Shown piece by piece: positions 61,446-64,000 of a stretch of 64,000 bases of DNA; the stretch's first letter is position 1; every line of letters begins with the position of its first letter. The position numbers were made by a program, and so were the translations under genes. This DNA is from Halichoerus grypus (Eukaryota > Chordata > Mammalia > Carnivora > Phocidae). The stretch is from positions 86,113,313 through 86,177,312 of the forward strand of contig NC_135722.1 in the NCBI RefSeq assembly GCF_964656455.1, in the 5' to 3' direction. The notes under the pieces were generated by a model. It did not search any database. It had not been told where the DNA came from and saw only the letters and a list, made by a program, of their open reading frames with translations.

Positions 61446-62734
61446 TGTCAATTTGACACTATATACATCTCTTTGAGTCATAATTAATGTCCAAATGAAG
61501 GCAATAATAGGTCATACTTCCATCTGACATGATACAACTAACCTGCAAGCAACTGAAAACACACTAACCCTTTCCCCAAAATAGGATACAAAGTTCTTGG
61601 GTGATGTTTACTTTTCTTATTGATATCCCATAGCTTAAATGCTATGATGTAACTTTAATAATACTTAAATACTATGATATAAAGTCAATACATCTTACCA
61701 TTACACGAGTAAGAGGACATACAAACACACATGCACACATTCACAACAAAACAAGGAAGAAATATTCATGACAACTCAGTGACTTCAATTCCCACTGTGA
61801 GGTCTGGCCCACAAAGAAGAGTGATCACAGAGCCTTTCACAGATGTCAGGGCTCCCCTCACAAATTTATTTCTCACAGTAGTGGTGAAAGGTGTGTTTTC
61901 TGCATCTTCCCAGTGTGGATGAGTAGGTTTTAAATGACAAGTCTACTCTAACATTCCCATCTACCTAAGCCATTGAATCCCTTCCTCTGCATTAAACTAA
62001 GGCAAGTCTAGTATTTCCAATTCATTCACTGCAGGCCACCTTTCGATCCATGTTTCAGCCAATCAATCAAACAAATTTAAGAGTTCTTCTTAACTCCTTA
62101 CGCTGTAACATCAAATGCAGAATCTTGGCTCTGTGAGCCTGCTCCAATGGGAATAATTGAATCCAACCTCCACCATTACCCTACATCCTTAATATCCATT
62201 CCCATATGCATTCTAGGGTTTTTATCTGTATAAATTAGAAACCCAAGTAGTTCTTTTGGAGTATAATGTACCTCCTCATGAGTCACATGTGTACCTTCCC
62301 TCTAGGGGCTTGCTGGGACTAGTCTAGGTCTAGAAGCAAAGAGGGTTGGGAAGGGTGGGCCCTGAGGATAATCAGCATTGTCTTTCATGGCAACTGCCTC
62401 AGAGGAGACCACTACAGTTTCCTCAGGCAATGAAATGTTAATCCCCTCAATGGGTGTATAGAGGCTATTACCATGGATAGGGAAACTACAACCACTGGTA
62501 GTGGGAAAACCACTTCCACTGAGGGTGGAGAGACCTCTTCATACCAGCAAAGAAAACTCACCAGAATTTAGGGGTTCAATATCCTCAGCTTTATCTGGGT
62601 CTTCCTATATATCCTCATTCCAACTTACAGGATTCCATTTTTTCCCTAATCAATTCTCTCACTTTAACAATACCTCTGAGAGGCTGTGCATTTTACTTGC
62701 ATTGAGAGAGAGAAAGAGATATTTTTTTTTTTAT
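61446..62734 (-). mobile_element. ERV/MaLR-like internal region, antisense, decayed
   Basis: This lies between LTR copies at 60669 and 62735. No open frame of useful length and no recognisable retroviral protein motif is visible in it. It is called internal sequence from position only. An A/T-rich joint at 62704-62745 leads into the next LTR. Confidence 0.4.
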
Positions 62735-63100
62735 ATAAGAAATTGTCTCACATGATTATGGAGGCTAAGTCCCATGATCTGCAGTCCAAAGACCTAAGAA
62801 CCAAGAGAACCAGTGGTATAAGTTCCAGGCCAGATCCAAAGGCAGGAAAAGACTGATGTCCCAGCTCAAGACAGGCAGAGTGAATTCTCTTTTGCTCAGC
62901 TTTTTGTTCTATTAGGCCTTCAGTGGATTGAATAAAACCCACCCCCACTGGGGAGGGCAATATGCTTTACTCAATCTACCAATTCAAATGTTAATGTCAT
63001 CCATAAACACCCTTACAGACACAACCAAAATAATGTTTAACCAAATATCTGGGCACCCCATGACCCAGTCAAGTTGACACATAAAATTAACCATCACACC
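62735..63100 (-). mobile_element. ERV/MaLR-type LTR copy 2, antisense
   Basis: 'cacatgattatggaggctaag', 'gatctgcagtccaaagacc', 'caggccttcagtggattg'-type text, 'aaaataatgtttaaccaaat' and 'gacccagtcaagttgacac' repeat the blocks of the copy at 60669. Confidence 0.6.
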
Positions 63101-63459
63101 AGGGAAGAGCTGATGTTGCATTTCAAGTCTGAAGTCCATCAGGCTAGAGACCAAGGAAGATAACAAAGTTGCAGTTCAGTTTGGAAAGTCATCAGGCTGG
63201 AGACCCTGGGGAGGGCTGATGTTGTGGTTCAAGTTCAAAGGCCATCTGCTGAAAGAATTCCTTCTTGCTCAGGGGAAGTCAGTCTTTGGTTCTAGTCAGG
63301 CCTTCTACTGATTGGAAGACCACCTACATTATGGAGGCCAGTCTTTAAATCCACTGATTTAAATGTTAATTTCATCCAAAATATTCTCACAGAAACATCC
63401 AGAATAATGTTTAAACAAATATCTTGGAACCATGACCCAGGCAAGTTAACACATAAAAC
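63101..63459 (-). mobile_element. ERV/MaLR-type LTR copy 3, partial, antisense
   Basis: Directly after copy 2 the same blocks appear again: 'ttgctcaggggaagtcagtc', 'tacattatggaggccagtc', 'agaataatgtttaaacaaat' and 'gacccaggcaagttaacac'. The part before these is missing or scrambled. Confidence 0.55.
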
Positions 63460-64000
63460 CATTGTACTAACTGTATCATTTGAATTTCCACCAGAAATGT
63501 ATCAGTTCCAATTAATCCATATCTTCACCAGTGCTTGGTGTGATCAATCTTTTGACTCTCAGTCATTCTAGTGGTCATGTAGTTCTATCTTATTATGATT
63601 ATACCTGTATTTCCCTCATGTCTACTGATATTGGGTATATTTTTATTTGCCTACGTACCATCTTTCTTTGTGAAGTGTCTCTTCAAATTTTTGCCCATAT
63701 GCTATTGGGTTCTTTGCTCTATGATTATGTTCTAAGGAATGTTTACATGCTCTAGATACATTGGATATATGTTTTGCAAGTATTTTCTCCCTGTTTATGG
63801 TTTGCTTTTACTTTTTCACATCATGACAGTGTGTTTCAAAGAGAACAGTTAATTTTCATGAAGTCTAATTTTGATAAAAATGTATGGTTATTATGTTTTA
63901 TTTAAGAAATCTTTGCTAACCCCAAAGTCAAATTGTTTCTTTTAGAAGTTTAAAATTTTTGCCTTTTCCATTTAGGTCTATGATCCATTTTGAGTTAGTT
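63460..64000 (-). mobile_element. Old L1 antisense, segment 3, runs off right edge
   Basis: 'gaatttccaccagaaatgtatc', 'atcttcaccagtgcttggtg', 'gcaagtattttctccctg' and 'ctatgatccattttgagtta' resume the L1 left at 60668 at the position expected in the antisense ORF2. Confidence 0.65.

Noticed and set aside
1..64000. Search for CRISPR arrays, operons, integrons or phage modules
   Set aside because: The repeats present are eukaryotic transposons and microsatellites; no regularly spaced direct repeats with unique spacers were seen.

Overview
The window reads as nuclear DNA of a carnivoran mammal, most likely a caniform outside the dogs (bear, seal or weasel side). The evidence is about fifteen copies of the carnivore tRNA-Lys-derived SINE (start GGGCGCCTGGGTGGCTCAG, end AAATAAATAAAATCTT) and several carnivore-type L1 copies. 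Mammal-wide repeats (MIR, L2, hAT/MER5-type, LTR elements) fill the gaps. There are no operons, tRNA or rRNA genes or CRISPR arrays. Nearly all open frames are chance frames or decayed transposon frames.

The one recognisable cellular coding segment is a single minus-strand exon of adenosine deaminase 2 (ADA2/CECR1) at 8001-8511. It keeps an open frame of 170 complete codons, the HxH metal ligands, three N-glycosylation sequons and a cysteine pair. No neighbouring ADA2 exon was found on either side, and the donor that should follow the exon reads TT instead of GT. It is either an exon of a damaged ADA2 gene or a stray duplicated exon.

Layout. 1-855: the 5' UTR of an antisense L1 running off the left edge, CpG-rich, with four units of about 50 bp. 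1.28-4.4 kb: MIR, L2, an L1 split by an LTR-like element, and a MaLR-like LTR. 8.0-8.5 kb: ADA2 exon. 11.2-12 kb: hAT-type element, MIR and SINE. 14.1-19.5 kb: two L1s of different age back to back, with five SINEs inside. 20-30 kb: mostly single-copy sequence with scattered SINEs and MIRs. 30.4-31.4 kb: 5'-truncated L1 with a perfect 17-bp target-site duplication. 35.2 kb: CTTT microsatellite. 36-42 kb: single-copy sequence with two weak, unassigned exon candidates on the minus strand. 42.3-44.8 kb: an L2-like LINE split by the same LTR-like family as at 2.4 kb. 46.0-48.6 kb: 5'-truncated L1 with most of ORF2. 49-59 kb: SINEs, MIRs and L2. 59.9-64 kb: a long antisense old L1 interrupted by a SINE and by an LTR-internal-LTR retrovirus-like block that itself carries another LTR.

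The window is best read as a layered transposon record around one orphan-looking ADA2 exon. Repeat family names rest on recognition by eye and should be taken at class level.
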